Assembly: GCA_947442255.1 (NCBI GenBank)
Contig: CANEVO010000069.1
Location: 1-22,755 of the forward strand
Length of the DNA: 22,755 bases
Direction of reading: 5' to 3'
Origin: Opitutia bacterium
Lineage (GTDB): Bacteria; Verrucomicrobiota; Verrucomicrobiae; Opitutales; Opitutaceae
Below the pieces are notes generated by a model, which worked only from the letters and a program-made list of their open reading frames with translations, was not told the DNA's origin and searched no databases. Positions within the stretch are counted from its first letter, which is position 1, and every line of letters starts with the position of its first letter. The position numbers and the translations under genes were made by a program. Shown here piece after piece: positions 1 to 6,619 of the stretch.

Positions 1-606
1 ATCTCCGCCACGCACGGCTATTCCGGAATGAAGCGGATGCTTCTCGGCAGCACCGCGGAGTACATTGTCCGTCACAGCCCGTGCCCGGTCCTGACGATCC
101 GCCGCCCCAACCTCGGCAAATCCGGCGGCACCGGCCGGATCCACTCGATCCTCTCGCCCGTGGATCTCTCCGCCCCTTCCAAGGAGGCTTCGGGCTATGC
201 GACCGATCTCGCGGTCCGGCTCAAGGCGCGGCTGACCCTCCTCAACGTCGTGCCGCCCATCGATTCTACCGGTTCCACTGAGCGGACCGCCGCCAGCGCG
301 GCCAGGCAATTGGAAAAACTGGCCGCCAAGGTCCGTCCCAAAGTGCCGCAGGTGAAGTTTCGGATCGCCATTGGCAGGAACCCGGCGGCGGCGATTGTCG
401 CCGACGACACGGCCTCTGCGGCCGACCTGATCGTGATCGCGACCCACGGCCGCGGCGGCCTCGGCCGTATCCTAATCGGCAGCACCGCCGAGGGCGTGAT
501 CCGCGAGGCCACCTGCCCCGTCCTGATCGTCCGGCGCCCGAAGCCCGCCCCACTCGGTTGGTACAATCCCCTGCTGTTCTTCCCGGTTGCGCCCGTGATG
601 CCGTAA
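1..606 (+). CDS. Tandem-domain universal stress protein (UspA family), 5'-truncated by the window
   Basis: The frame is open from base 1 (ISATHGYSGMKRMLLGST), so the start lies upstream and the ATG at 28 is internal. Two UspA units are visible. The first is only its C-terminal end, with the nucleotide-binding signature ATHG-9x-GST and then CPVLTIRRP. The second is a complete unit of about 140 residues, opening IHSILSPVDLSAPSKEA and closing with ATHG-9x-GST and CPVLIVRRP. Both units keep the G-x2-G-9x-G(S/T)-type phosphate-binding loop, with Ala replacing the first Gly. The family is cytoplasmic and ATP-binding, and acts in stress survival. The protein ends in an unusual hydrophobic, proline-rich tail (WYNPLLFFPVAPVMP). 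A small 6-bp hairpin (617-630) follows the stop but has no T-tract. The family call is secure; the specific stress is unknown. Confidence 0.93.
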   Translation: MSATHGYSGMKRMLLGSTAEYIVRHSPCPVLTIRRPNLGKSGGTGRIHSILSPVDLSAPSKEASGYATDLAVRLKARLTLLNVVPPIDSTGSTERTAASAARQLEKLAAKVRPKVPQVKFRIAIGRNPAAAIVADDTASAADLIVIATHGRGGLGRILIGSTAEGVIREATCPVLIVRRPKPAPLGWYNPLLFFPVAPVMP

Positions 607-964
607 ACCTCCCGGCTCGGTTCAAACCGATCCCTCCGCCCTGCCCGGGGCCGCCGATTTTATCCCGGCATCCCGAACTCCGAGCCCTTCCGCCAGACTA
701 AGCTCTTTGTGAATGCCAAACCCAAAGTCGATCCGGACGCCGCCGCCCGGGCCCCGCAGCGACCTCACACCAAGGAGGTTCCTCCGGCAAAGCCGGCCGG
801 GTCCGGCAAGCCCCTCTGGGACAAGCCTCACTCGTCGAAAGCACGGGACAGATCGGCCTTGCTCGAGTGGCATGGGTCTCGCGACCCATGAAGACGAAAT
901 CAGCCTTCTTTATCCGTGTATGACGTCCCTGCGCGCTCCGATCTTCATCTCCAAGATCTCCCCC
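607..964. other. Gene-poor gap carrying one REP-like palindrome
   Basis: This 358-base gap lies between the UspA gene and the NTF2-like gene. I see a short hairpin at 617-630 and a family-A palindrome at 865-893. The remainder can be read as a 60-codon GTG-start frame (709-891), but that frame ends inside the palindrome and has no ribosome binding site, so I do not call it a gene. No convincing promoter was found. Confidence 0.5.
865..893 (+). repeat. REP-like palindrome, family A (single copy)
   Basis: GAGTGG is followed by an 8-bp stem CATGGGTC/GACCCATG (871-878 with 883-890) around a 4-base loop, then AAG. The same GAGTGGCAYGGGTC...GACCCRTG pattern recurs as inverted pairs at 4811-4880, 11164-11233 and 15855-15931. 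This copy lies upstream of the NTF2-like gene and is the only unpaired one seen. Confidence 0.8.
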
Positions 965-1417
965 ATGAAATTCAAACTCCTGTTGATCGCCTTGGCATTT
1001 CTGACCCCTGGTCTCCTCGTGGCCCAGCCACTCGCAATCAATGATCAGCAGAAACGGGACCTCACAGGGCTGATTGATGCCTATTCCCGGGCCCGGGAAA
1101 AACAGGACCAGGCACTGATGGAAAGCATCCTCACCACCGATATCGACCAACTGGTTTCATCCGGTGAGTGGAGAAAGGGCAAAGCGGCCTCGATGCAAGG
1201 GATGGGAAGAAGTTCCGCCGCCAACCCGGGAACCCGTACCCTCAAGGTCGAAACCATCCGCCTGCTGAGTCCGGACGTGGCCCTGGTCGACGCCCGCTAC
1301 GACATTCGCAGTCCCGAGGGCGTCACCCAAAACATGTGGAGCTCGTTTGTAATCGTCCGCCGCAGCGACGCCTGGAAGATCTCAGCGATCCGAAACATGC
1401 TTCCGAGTCGTCAATGA
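965..1417 (+). CDS. Small exported NTF2-like protein (SnoaL/DUF4440-type)
   Basis: The protein has 150 residues. Residues 1-24 form a clear signal peptide (MKFKLLLIALAFLTPGLLVAQ), which is why the ATG at 965 is preferred over the in-frame ATG at 920. The mature part has the layout of SnoaL-like/DUF4440 proteins: an N-terminal helix (LTGLIDAYSRAREKQD), a central section, then beta strands (LKVETIRLLSPDVALVDARY; NMWSSFVIVRR; WKISAIRNM). The fold forms a cone with a hydrophobic pocket. Members include enzymes and many uncharacterised secreted proteins, and no catalytic set is recognisable here. The leader before the ATG is CT-rich (ATCTCCCCC) with no Shine-Dalgarno. An inverted repeat follows the stop at 1427-1496 and may end transcription. 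The family call is moderate; the function is unknown. Confidence 0.8.
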   Translation: MKFKLLLIALAFLTPGLLVAQPLAINDQQKRDLTGLIDAYSRAREKQDQALMESILTTDIDQLVSSGEWRKGKAASMQGMGRSSAANPGTRTLKVETIRLLSPDVALVDARYDIRSPEGVTQNMWSSFVIVRRSDAWKISAIRNMLPSRQ

Positions 1418-1426
1418 TTTTTGAAG

Positions 1427-1496
1427 GGAGAGCCGAGCTCCATCGAGGCCAATTCATGGAACGATCCAAGAGCGGCCTCGCGGAGCTCGGCCCTCC
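1427..1496. repeat. Inverted repeat with 23-24 nt arms downstream of the NTF2-like gene
   Basis: The left arm (1427-1450) and the reverse complement of the right arm (1474-1496) agree apart from a few bases and a one-base gap. They share the core GCCGAGCTCC and end in CGAGGCC. The arms could form a long hairpin with a loop of about 23 bases, ten bases after the stop at 1417. It has no following T-tract. It sits between a + strand gene and a - strand tRNA, so it may separate convergent transcription. Confidence 0.75.
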
Positions 1497-1536
1497 ATCT
1501 CCACTCGCTGGCGCTCGTGGCTACCTCCGAGACCGG

Positions 1537-1611
1537 TGGTGCGGGCGCCGGGAATCGAACCCGGGTTCCATGCTTGGGAAGCACATGTGATAACCACTAT
1601 ACTACGCCCGC
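1537..1611 (-). tRNA. tRNA-Gly (anticodon CCC)
   Basis: Read on the minus strand, the acceptor arms GCGGGCG (1611-1605) and CGCCCGC (1547-1541) pair perfectly. The T arm reads CCCGGGTTCGATTCCCGG. The 7-base anticodon loop TTCCCAA gives anticodon CCC with T33 in place. The discriminator A is at 1540 and the 3' CCA is encoded at 1539-1537. The anticodon stem uses two G-T wobbles. It reads GGG glycine codons. Confidence 0.95.
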
Positions 1612-1627
1612 GAACAACCGAGGCGCC

Positions 1628-1656
1628 AAAACAACGCGCCACCCGCCCGAGGTCAA
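1628..1656 (-). promoter_or_regulatory. Candidate promoter for tRNA-Gly
   Basis: On the minus strand, TTGACC (1656-1651, 5/6 to the -35 consensus) is followed after exactly 17 bases by TGTTTT (1633-1628, 3/6 to the -10). The -10 lies about 16 bases before the tRNA 5' end. The -10 is weak, but the spacing and position match those before tRNA-Phe. Confidence 0.35.
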
Positions 1657-1730
1657 GAATAGGTCCGCCCCCGACCGGAATCCGCGCCCGCCGAATGCCG
1701 CCGTCAGTTGGGAGGCTCCCAACGGTTTTC

Positions 1731-1779
1731 GCCGGTCGGAGACCGGCGCTACTCGGGCCAGCGACTCTCAGCTCTCAAC
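1731..1779 (+). repeat. Left copy of a long inverted repeat flanking the DUF1826 gene (family B)
   Basis: These 49 bases match the reverse complement of 2552-2600 with one mismatch; 1741-1779 is a perfect 39-base match. The element starts with its own hairpin (GCCGGTC/GACCGGC, 3-base loop) and ends in a CTCTCAAC-type simple sequence that continues as imperfect CTCTCAACC units to about 1808, only 12 bases from the DUF1826 stop. Confidence 0.9.
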
Positions 1780-1819
1780 CCTCAACTCTCAACCGGCCAC
1801 TCTCAACCGGCCATCCCCA

Positions 1820-2530
1820 TCAACTGATCAGCAACAACCTCGGTCCCTGTCCGGGCCGCGTCTCGGGGGCGCGATGAATGCAGGGCGGGACCGCGCTTCC
1901 GGGATGCTCCACCGCGATGCGCCACAGATTCCCCACCCCGAAGGAAAACGGCTGCGCGCCGGCGACGGGCGCGTAGTGCAGATCGTAGCAACACTCGCTC
2001 AGGTATTCGCGGAACGCCTCGTTGTCCTCCCCGCCAAAACTCCGCAGCAGCGCCGCGCGGGTCTCCGGGATGTCCACCCGACGCCGCGCCTGCTCGTTGC
2101 GCAGGCCCTCGCTGGGGGCGCCGTGATACGTGCAGAGCCAGGTGTCGGCCTGGACCGGGGCACTGTCGGCATGGAAAGAATAAACATCGGTGGAAACACC
2201 GTTGGCGTCATCGTCCCGGGGATACGCCTCGATGCAGTCGAGCACCGGTGCGAGGCCCTGATTCCGCAGGAGTCGCAGATCCTCGATCAGAACCCCAATA
2301 GCAGCGGACCCGGCGGCGGTCACGGGGAGCGCAGCCAACCGGGCTTCATCAAGTGTCGTGATTCCCTCCGTGGCGCCAATCCGGGCCACCACCTCGCCGA
2401 AGTCCCCGGGCAACGTCCGCTCCCAGCAGAGGGCGTTCACGCCGCCGGCGAAAGGCGCCGCCACCAACTCGTCAAAGCTCCCCACGCGTCGGATGCGGGT
2501 GTAGCCCGGAGGCAGGGCGAAGGAAGGCAT
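1820..2530 (-). CDS. DUF1826 family protein (possible Fe(II)/2-oxoglutarate-type fold)
   Basis: The protein has 236 residues from the ATG at 2530. I recognise DUF1826 hallmarks: the N-terminal VNALCWERTLP segment (31-41), then SFHADSAP (118-125), LCTYHGAP (132-139), and a C-terminal CIHRAPETRPGQGPRLLL (217-234). H120-x-D122, H219 and R225/R231 resemble the HxD...H...R metal and co-substrate set of 2-oxoglutarate oxygenases. That catalytic reading is my inference; the family has no established activity that I know of. The gene stands alone, enclosed by inverted copies of a 49-base palindromic repeat (1731-1779 and 2552-2600), so it is probably expressed from its own short leader. The leader is CT-rich (CTCCACCGCCGCCCC) without a Shine-Dalgarno. 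No metal-homeostasis partner is visible beside it. Confidence 0.75.
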   Translation of the reverse strand: MPSFALPPGYTRIRRVGSFDELVAAPFAGGVNALCWERTLPGDFGEVVARIGATEGITTLDEARLAALPVTAAGSAAIGVLIEDLRLLRNQGLAPVLDCIEAYPRDDDANGVSTDVYSFHADSAPVQADTWLCTYHGAPSEGLRNEQARRRVDIPETRAALLRSFGGEDNEAFREYLSECCYDLHYAPVAGAQPFSFGVGNLWRIAVEHPGSAVPPCIHRAPETRPGQGPRLLLIS

Positions 2531-2551
2531 GGGGCGGCGGTGGAGCTGAGA

Positions 2552-2600
2552 GTTGAGAGCTGAGAGTCGCTGGCCCGAGTAGCGCCGGTCTTCGACCGGC
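2552..2600 (-). repeat. Right copy of the long inverted repeat flanking the DUF1826 gene (family B)
   Basis: The reverse complement matches 1731-1779 in 48 of 49 positions. It begins 22 bases upstream of the DUF1826 start codon, so the gene's promoter must overlap or lie beyond the repeat. The embedded hairpin is GCCGGTC/GACCGGC. Confidence 0.9.
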
Positions 2601-2631
2601 GAAGGGCAATCGAAACCTACCTATTCAATCC

Positions 2632-2649
2632 TTCCGCCTGAAGGCGGAA
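2632..2649. repeat. Palindrome, family C (TTCCGCC...GGCGGAA)
   Basis: TTCCGCCT-GA-AGGCGGAA is a perfect 8-bp stem followed by CTACCAAC. Related copies occur in the other orientation at 21550-21567 and, diverged, at 21623-21640. It lies between the recR stop and the DUF1826 promoter region. Confidence 0.75.
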
Positions 2650-2690
2650 CTACCAACTCGGAGGCCGCGAACGTGGGTCGGTGGCCCGCG

Positions 2691-3290
2691 TCAGAGGTAG
2701 GTGCGCCGACCCTCGAGCGCGCTCTTCAGGGTCACCGAATCCGCGTAGAGCACGCCGCCCCCGCTGGGCAGGCCGAAGCCGATGCGGGTCAACTTCACCT
2801 CGCGATCGGGCGGCAGATGCTCGGTGATGTAGTGGCACGTGGCCTCGCCCTCGACGTCGTTCGGCAGCGCGAGGATCAATTCCGCCACGTCACCTTCCGC
2901 AATCCGGGCGTGGAGGCTTGCCAGGTTGAGCTGATCCGGGCCGATGCCGTGGATGGGCGACAATTTCCCGTGCAGCACATGATACGTGCCGCGAAACGCG
3001 CCGCTACGCTCGATCGCCACGAGATCCGGCACGTGCTCAACCACGCAGACGATCGCGCGATCCCGTTTCTCAGCGGCGCAAATGACGCAGTGCTCGGCCT
3101 CCGCGATGTTACCGCAGCGAGTGCAGCGCCGCACCGCGGCGGCGGCCTCGGTCATGGCAGCGACGAGGGCCGGCAGCCGCTCGGGCTTCTCCACCAGAAG
3201 GTGCAGCGCGATCCGCTCCGCCGACCGGTAACCGAGGCCGGGAAGCTGCTTCAAGTGCTTCTGCAGGTTCTCAAACGCCGAAGTGCTCAT
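2691..3290 (-). CDS. recR: Recombination mediator RecR
   Basis: The protein has 199 residues, the usual RecR length. RecR works with RecO (and RecF) to load RecA onto SSB-coated single-stranded DNA at gaps. Visible features in order are a helix-hairpin-helix (LKQLPGLGYRSAERIALHLL, about 13-32), a four-cysteine zinc finger (C56, C59, C68, C71 in RRCTRCG...HCVIC), a Toprim domain from about residue 80 (IVCVVEHVPDLVAIE), the diagnostic GTYHVLHGKLSPIHGIGPDQL, and a C-terminal GLPSGGGVLYAD. The ATG at 3290 is chosen because upstream codons (MCFRRRRKLDFFRREK) fall within hairpin DNA and are not family-like. The A of the start codon lies in an A6 tract that can pair with an upstream T-run. It is downstream of ybaB, the usual ybaB-recR order, with dnaX absent. 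Confidence 0.97.
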   Translation of the reverse strand: MSTSAFENLQKHLKQLPGLGYRSAERIALHLLVEKPERLPALVAAMTEAAAAVRRCTRCGNIAEAEHCVICAAEKRDRAIVCVVEHVPDLVAIERSGAFRGTYHVLHGKLSPIHGIGPDQLNLASLHARIAEGDVAELILALPNDVEGEATCHYITEHLPPDREVKLTRIGFGLPSGGGVLYADSVTLKSALEGRRTYL

Positions 3291-3309
3291 TTTTTCGCGG
3301 CGAAAAAAA
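3290..3309. repeat. Hairpin overlapping the recR start codon
   Basis: On the minus strand TTTTTTCG-CCG-CGAAAAAA forms an 8-bp stem with a 3-base loop, and the last A is the A of the recR ATG. It could limit access to the start codon. It competes with the upstream attenuator-like hairpin, whose T-tract it shares. Confidence 0.6.
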
Positions 3310-3334
3310 TCAAGTTTTCGGCGCCGCCGAAAAC
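3303..3334 (-). terminator. Terminator/attenuator-like hairpin in the ybaB-recR spacer
   Basis: On the minus strand GTTTTCGGC-GGC-GCCGAAAAC (9 bp, 3-base loop, 3334-3314) is followed by TTGA and then seven T residues (3309-3303), just before recR. This is the form of an intrinsic terminator inside the presumed ybaB-recR transcript. It would uncouple or attenuate recR. Confidence 0.6.
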
Positions 3335-3393
3335 ACAAGAAAAGGGTGCCGAAGGCTATTCATCGCATTTAGCTGGGAAATCCAACTCCCGGG

Positions 3394-3412
3394 GTTTTCG
3401 CCCGGCGAAAAC
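3394..3412. repeat. Hairpin GTTTTCGC/GCGAAAAC
   Basis: This is a perfect 8-bp stem with a CCG loop. It shares the GTTTTCG...CGAAAAC arms with the hairpin at 3314-3334, so the two look like related copies. Confidence 0.7.
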
Positions 3413-3416
3413 ACGA

Positions 3417-3439
3417 CGGTTTGGGCAACGCCCAAACCG
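3417..3439. repeat. Hairpin immediately after ybaB
   Basis: CGGTTTGGGC-AAC-GCCCAAACCG is a perfect 10-bp stem with a 3-base loop, ending two bases from the ybaB stop codon. It has no T-tract and may protect the ybaB mRNA 3' end or act with the following hairpins. Confidence 0.7.
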
Positions 3440-3441
3440 CC

Positions 3442-3750
3442 TTACATCAGCCCGGGCATGCTGAACGCGCCGGTGACCTTCTGCATTTCGGCCTCGTTGT
3501 ATTCCTTGGACTGCTTGGCGGCGTTCTGAATGGCGGCGAGGACCGTGTCGGACACGAGCTTGGCGTCCTCCTTCAGGAACTCAGGATCGAGCGCGAGCGA
3601 CAGGAACTTGCCGGTGCCGTTGACCTTCAACTTCACCGCGCCGCCGCCGCTGGTGACTTCGATCTCCTTCGCCTCGAGCTGGGCCTGCAGGGCTTCGATG
3701 CCCTTTTGCATTTTCTGGGCTTGTTTAACGAGTTTTCCGAGTCCGGCCAT
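3442..3750 (-). CDS. ybaB: Nucleoid-associated protein YbaB/EbfC
   Basis: The protein has 102 residues, matching the family. It opens MAGLGKLVKQAQKMQKGIEALQAQLEAKEIEVTSGGGAVKLKVNGTG, with the long N-terminal helix followed by the conserved SGGG-V-V-NG strand pair. The family forms DNA-binding dimers shaped like tweezers and is commonly encoded between dnaX and recR. Here recR follows on the same strand after a 151-base hairpin-rich spacer, and an SDR gene replaces dnaX upstream. The start at 3750 is the only sensible one, preceded by a CT-rich leader (CTCCTCTCACCACC). I am confident of the identity. Confidence 0.95.
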   Translation of the reverse strand: MAGLGKLVKQAQKMQKGIEALQAQLEAKEIEVTSGGGAVKLKVNGTGKFLSLALDPEFLKEDAKLVSDTVLAAIQNAAKQSKEYNEAEMQKVTGAFSMPGLM

Positions 3751-3825
3751 GGTGGTGAGAGGAGTTGAATTTCAGTGCCGCCGGGGGCGGTGTGGGAGCC
3801 CGGGAGTTGAGCGAAGCGCGCGCGC

Positions 3826-4722
3826 CTAACGCGACAACAAACTGGTGTAGCCGTCGCGAAACGTCGGGTGGCGCGGCCGCCAGCCGAGCCGTTCCTTCAA
3901 CCGGGCATTGCTGATGATCCGATCCGGCGTCACGGCCCGACGCTGGCCCGACGGCTGGCCGGTGAAACGCGGCGGGGTTACCCCCAACTGCCCCGCCAGC
4001 CACGCCGCGATCTCGGACTTGGTCGCAGGTCCGTCGTCGGCAGTGTTGAAAATCTCGTTGGCGATCGCCGCCGGCGCGGCCAGGCAGGCGAGAATCGCCG
4101 CGGCGGCGTCGTCGCGATGAATGAGGTTGAGATGATGCGCGTCCAGACCCGAGACCTCGCCGGTGCGAACCTGATCCATGAGATGCTGCCGCTGCGGTCC
4201 GTAGATGCCGGCCAGGCGGAGGATGAACCAGCGCTGCCAGGCCTCGCCGCCCGGACCGCCGGCGGAGCGCAGCCGGTTCTCCGCCTCGAGCAGGATCTGT
4301 CCGCGTTCGCCAGCCGCCTCCGTCGGAGCGAACTCGTCTACGGTCACGCCTCCGTCCTGCGGATACACCGACGTACTGCTGGTATAGACGAAGGTGCCCA
4401 CCGGCCCATGACGCCGGGCCCAGGTTGCAATCGAAGCCATGCCGCCGACATAGCTGTGCCGGTAGCCGTCGAGCCCGGCCCCACCGGAACTGACACAATT
4501 GACGGCGAACTCCGGAGCCGCCGGAACCTGATCGTGCCAGGTGTCCGAAGTCAGATCGGCCTCGACCGTGGCGACGCCGGCCTCGCGGAGCAGAATGGCC
4601 TTCGCGGTATTCCGGGTCAGCGCCGTGACTTGAAACCCGCGGGCGAGACCCTCGCGGGCGACGGCCCCGCCGATGTAGCCACAACCAAAGATCACGAGAT
4701 GAGGGGTGTCGCGAGAGGACAT
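3826..4722 (-). CDS. Atypical short-chain dehydrogenase/epimerase-like protein (YeeZ-type)
   Basis: The protein has 298 residues from the ATG at 4722. It opens with a Rossmann motif, LVIFGCGYIGGAVA (G13-x-G15-x-x-G18), and carries VYTSSTSVYP (112-121) at the active-site serine strand. Where classical members have YxxxK, this one has ERGQILLEAENRL (139-151), so the catalytic Tyr/Lys pair is missing. That is typical of atypical SDRs related to E. coli YeeZ. The later RLAGIYGP and HRDDAAAAILACL segments are those of NAD-dependent epimerase/dehydratases. It is likely cytoplasmic and dinucleotide-binding, with unknown substrate. The open frame continues upstream to 4884, but that part is translated repeat DNA and was excluded. 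It ends 75 bases before ybaB on the same strand, so co-transcription is possible. Confidence 0.88.
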   Translation of the reverse strand: MSSRDTPHLVIFGCGYIGGAVAREGLARGFQVTALTRNTAKAILLREAGVATVEADLTSDTWHDQVPAAPEFAVNCVSSGGAGLDGYRHSYVGGMASIATWARRHGPVGTFVYTSSTSVYPQDGGVTVDEFAPTEAAGERGQILLEAENRLRSAGGPGGEAWQRWFILRLAGIYGPQRQHLMDQVRTGEVSGLDAHHLNLIHRDDAAAAILACLAAPAAIANEIFNTADDGPATKSEIAAWLAGQLGVTPPRFTGQPSGQRRAVTPDRIISNARLKERLGWRPRHPTFRDGYTSLLSR

Positions 4723-4810
4723 GAGGAAGCAGAGATTGCGACAATGAGGTGAAGGGACGACTCCGAAAGAGGTCGCTATTCCAGGACGGGATCCGTGGCT
4801 GCGCAAAGCG

Positions 4811-4880
4811 AGTGGCACGGGTCTCCCAACCCGTGGAATGCATTCCGATCCTGGTTCACGGGTCGGGAGACCCGTGCCAC
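4811..4880. repeat. REP doublet, family A (inverted pair)
   Basis: Positions 4812-4835 and the reverse complement of 4857-4880 agree in 23 of 24 bases. Each unit is itself a hairpin (CACGGGT...ACCCGTG). Between them lies the perfect 12-base palindrome GGAATGCATTCC (4835-4846). The layout is that of a BIME: two palindromes head-to-head that could fold as one long cruciform. It separates two codirectional minus-strand genes. Confidence 0.9.
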
Positions 4881-4887
4881 CCAAACC

Positions 4888-4910
4888 GGCCGGTCGCGAG
4901 CGACGGCCCT
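4888..4910. repeat. Palindrome, family D
   Basis: GTCGC-GA-GCGAC is flanked by GGCC on both sides. The 18-base core at 4893-4910 recurs exactly, in the opposite orientation, at 6596-6613. It lies just downstream of the alpha/beta hydrolase stop (4937). Confidence 0.85.
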
Positions 4911-4936
4911 ACATCTAACTGAGCGCCACCGCGGCG

Positions 4937-5743
4937 TCAGAATTTCGCGTGCTGCAACAGGAAGTTCACGATCGGGGTCGGGTCCGCCAGACTGTGGGGG
5001 TGGTGACCGACGCCGGGCTTGCGGATGACCTCGATGGTGCCGCCCAGCTGGCGATAGCGCTGCTCGAGGATGCCGGTGTTCTCGGCGACGGGTACGACGA
5101 TGTCGGCGTCACCAACCACAACGATGATCGGAATGCGTCCGGTGGCCACGGCACCGATCCGCTCGATCGGGTTGCCCTTCATCTTCGGGAGCGTCTCCTC
5201 GGTCACGCCGTACGCGGCGAGGCATTCGACCCATTGCTTCGAGGACCGGTCGCCGCCCGGCCAGCTTCGGATATCGAGGGCCGGGGCATCGAGGTAGAGC
5301 GCAGCGACGCGGGTGGGATGGATCGCGGCAAAGTTGAAGGCGTAGAGCCCCCCGCGGCTGAACCCCTCGAGCACGACCCGGGGCGAAAGCTCATGGATCG
5401 CGACCATGTGCGCGTAAAACTGACCGAAGAGCGCCATCGCCTTGGGTGCGCCATACAAGTTCTTCGCGTCCATGTAGGCGACGTACCAGCCGCGCTCGAG
5501 CAGGGCCAGGTCCGTCTGCGGCTCGTGTCCGAAAAACTCGGTGCGCCAGATCCACGGCCGGCCCGGAGCCGCCGCTTTCGGCGCCACGACGAGGCACGGG
5601 CGACCTGCGACGACGAAGTCGAGCCGGGTGAAACCATGCCATGGCGAGAGCTTCTCGGCGGCCCCGGCGGCATCGCCCTGCGCGGCGTAGAGAGCCGCGC
5701 CCGCGAACGCGAACCAGAGGGTTGCCCAGCGCATGAAGGCCAT
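4937..5743 (-). CDS. Exported alpha/beta hydrolase
   Basis: The protein has 268 residues. The start at 5743 gives a signal peptide ([23 protein letters not shown]); an in-frame ATG at 5734 is equally possible. The upstream in-frame residues to 5875 look non-coding. The alpha/beta-hydrolase set is visible: nucleophile elbow LEGFSRGG (S129), acid in [10 protein letters not shown] (D214, or D212) and histidine in [10 protein letters not shown] (H247/H248). [29 protein letters not shown] corresponds to the oxyanion strand region of small secreted esterases and peptidase-like hydrolases. The substrate cannot be read from sequence; I think of polysaccharide-ester or peptide hydrolysis only as generic possibilities. 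It is divergent from tdk and isolated from the SDR gene by two palindrome families. Confidence 0.85.
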   Translation of the reverse strand: MAFMRWATLWFAFAGAALYAAQGDAAGAAEKLSPWHGFTRLDFVVAGRPCLVVAPKAAAPGRPWIWRTEFFGHEPQTDLALLERGWYVAYMDAKNLYGAPKAMALFGQFYAHMVAIHELSPRVVLEGFSRGGLYAFNFAAIHPTRVAALYLDAPALDIRSWPGGDRSSKQWVECLAAYGVTEETLPKMKGNPIERIGAVATGRIPIIVVVGDADIVVPVAENTGILEQRYRQLGGTIEVIRKPGVGHHPHSLADPTPIVNFLLQHAKF

Positions 5744-5956
5744 GGGCAGGAACGTTCCCCCAGCCTCCCGGCAAGGCAAGGGCGAAGGCACCGCGCCACG
5801 GCCCAGCGAGCTCCCTGCCGCCAGGCTCCGATGACCTGCCCTCCGGCGACCAGTTTTGGATCGCAGGTACGGCATGAAACTGGCCGGACATCTTTTTCAT
5901 CGCGGGAGAACCCGGGGCTGGATTTTCCGCACGCGGGAGGCAGCCTCACCGGACGC

Positions 5957-6586
5957 ATGGCGAAGGTTTATTTCTACTACGCGGCAATGAATGCCGGTAA
6001 GAGCACGGTGCTGCTCCAATCCAGCTACAACTACCGGGAGCGAGGCATGCGCACCTTGCTGTTCGCGCCTTCCATCGACACGCGTTACGGCAGCGGACGG
6101 ATCGAGTCGCGCATTGGCCTGCGCTCCAGCGCCATCGCCTTTGCCCCGGCGGACAATCTGCTGAACCGCGTCCGACTGGAACATGAGTCCCAGCCGATCG
6201 CCTGCGTCCTGGTCGACGAGGCGCAATTCCTCACCAGCGAGCAGGTGTGGCAGCTGACCGATGTCTCGGACCAGCTCCAGATCCCCGTACTCTGCTACGG
6301 GCTGCGCACGGATTTCCAGGGCAAGCTTTTCCCCGGCAGCGGCGCTCTGCTGGCCGTCGCCGACGAGATCGTCGAGTTGAAGGCCGTCTGCCATTGCGGG
6401 CGCAAGGCGACGATGAATCTCCGGCTCGATCGCGACGGTCGCGCCGTCAGGGACGGGGCCCAAATCGAAATCGGCGGCAACGCCCGCTACGTGGCTGTCT
6501 GCCGCCGCCACTTCAAGGATGCCTTGCTCTCTTCGGGCACCGGGGCCCCCGACACGCCCCTTCCGAGCGCCACTTCAGGAACGTAA
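5957..6586 (+). CDS. tdk: Thymidine kinase (type II, TK1-like)
   Basis: The protein has 209 residues. It phosphorylates thymidine to dTMP with ATP in the pyrimidine salvage pathway. The start [26 protein letters not shown] contains the P-loop AMNAGKS (10-16). The Walker B and catalytic glutamate are in [10 protein letters not shown] (E88). Zinc ligands are probably C145, C147, C182 and H185 (CHCGRKA and CRRHF). The spacing C-x-C differs from the common C-x2-[14 protein letters not shown] is the thymidine-loop region of the family. Length and layout follow the E. coli-type enzyme. A GGGAGG lies about 17 bases before the ATG, rather far for a Shine-Dalgarno. The open frame extends far upstream, antisense to the hydrolase, but that part is a shadow. 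Confidence 0.96.
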   Translation: MAKVYFYYAAMNAGKSTVLLQSSYNYRERGMRTLLFAPSIDTRYGSGRIESRIGLRSSAIAFAPADNLLNRVRLEHESQPIACVLVDEAQFLTSEQVWQLTDVSDQLQIPVLCYGLRTDFQGKLFPGSGALLAVADEIVELKAVCHCGRKATMNLRLDRDGRAVRDGAQIEIGGNARYVAVCRRHFKDALLSSGTGAPDTPLPSATSGT

Positions 6587-6595
6587 GCTGATTGC

Positions 6596-6619
6596 AGGGC
6601 CGTCGCTCGCGACAGGCCC
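6596..6619. repeat. Palindrome, family D (second copy)
   Basis: GGGCC-GTCGC-TC-GCGAC-A-GGCCC forms an imperfect 10-bp stem ten bases after the tdk stop. Its 18-base core matches 4893-4910 exactly in inverse orientation. It may mark the 3' end of the tdk transcript, although no T-tract follows. Confidence 0.85.

Noticed and set aside
709..891. A 60-codon GTG-start frame (hydrophilic, Pro/Lys-rich)
   Set aside because: It has no ribosome binding site or recognisable motif, and its last codons come from the family-A palindrome. A real small protein cannot be fully excluded.
1731..2600. An insertion sequence or composite transposon around the DUF1826 gene
   Set aside because: There is no transposase between the repeats, and I found no target-site duplication. 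The arms are palindromic REP-like units, not classical IS ends.
4723..4884. An N-terminal extension of the SDR protein
   Set aside because: The added residues translate the family-A doublet. The Rossmann motif sits correctly only from the ATG at 4722.
4949..5956. An upstream extension of the thymidine kinase frame
   Set aside because: It would fuse about 336 meaningless residues, antisense to the hydrolase, to a thymidine kinase that already has a normal start and length.
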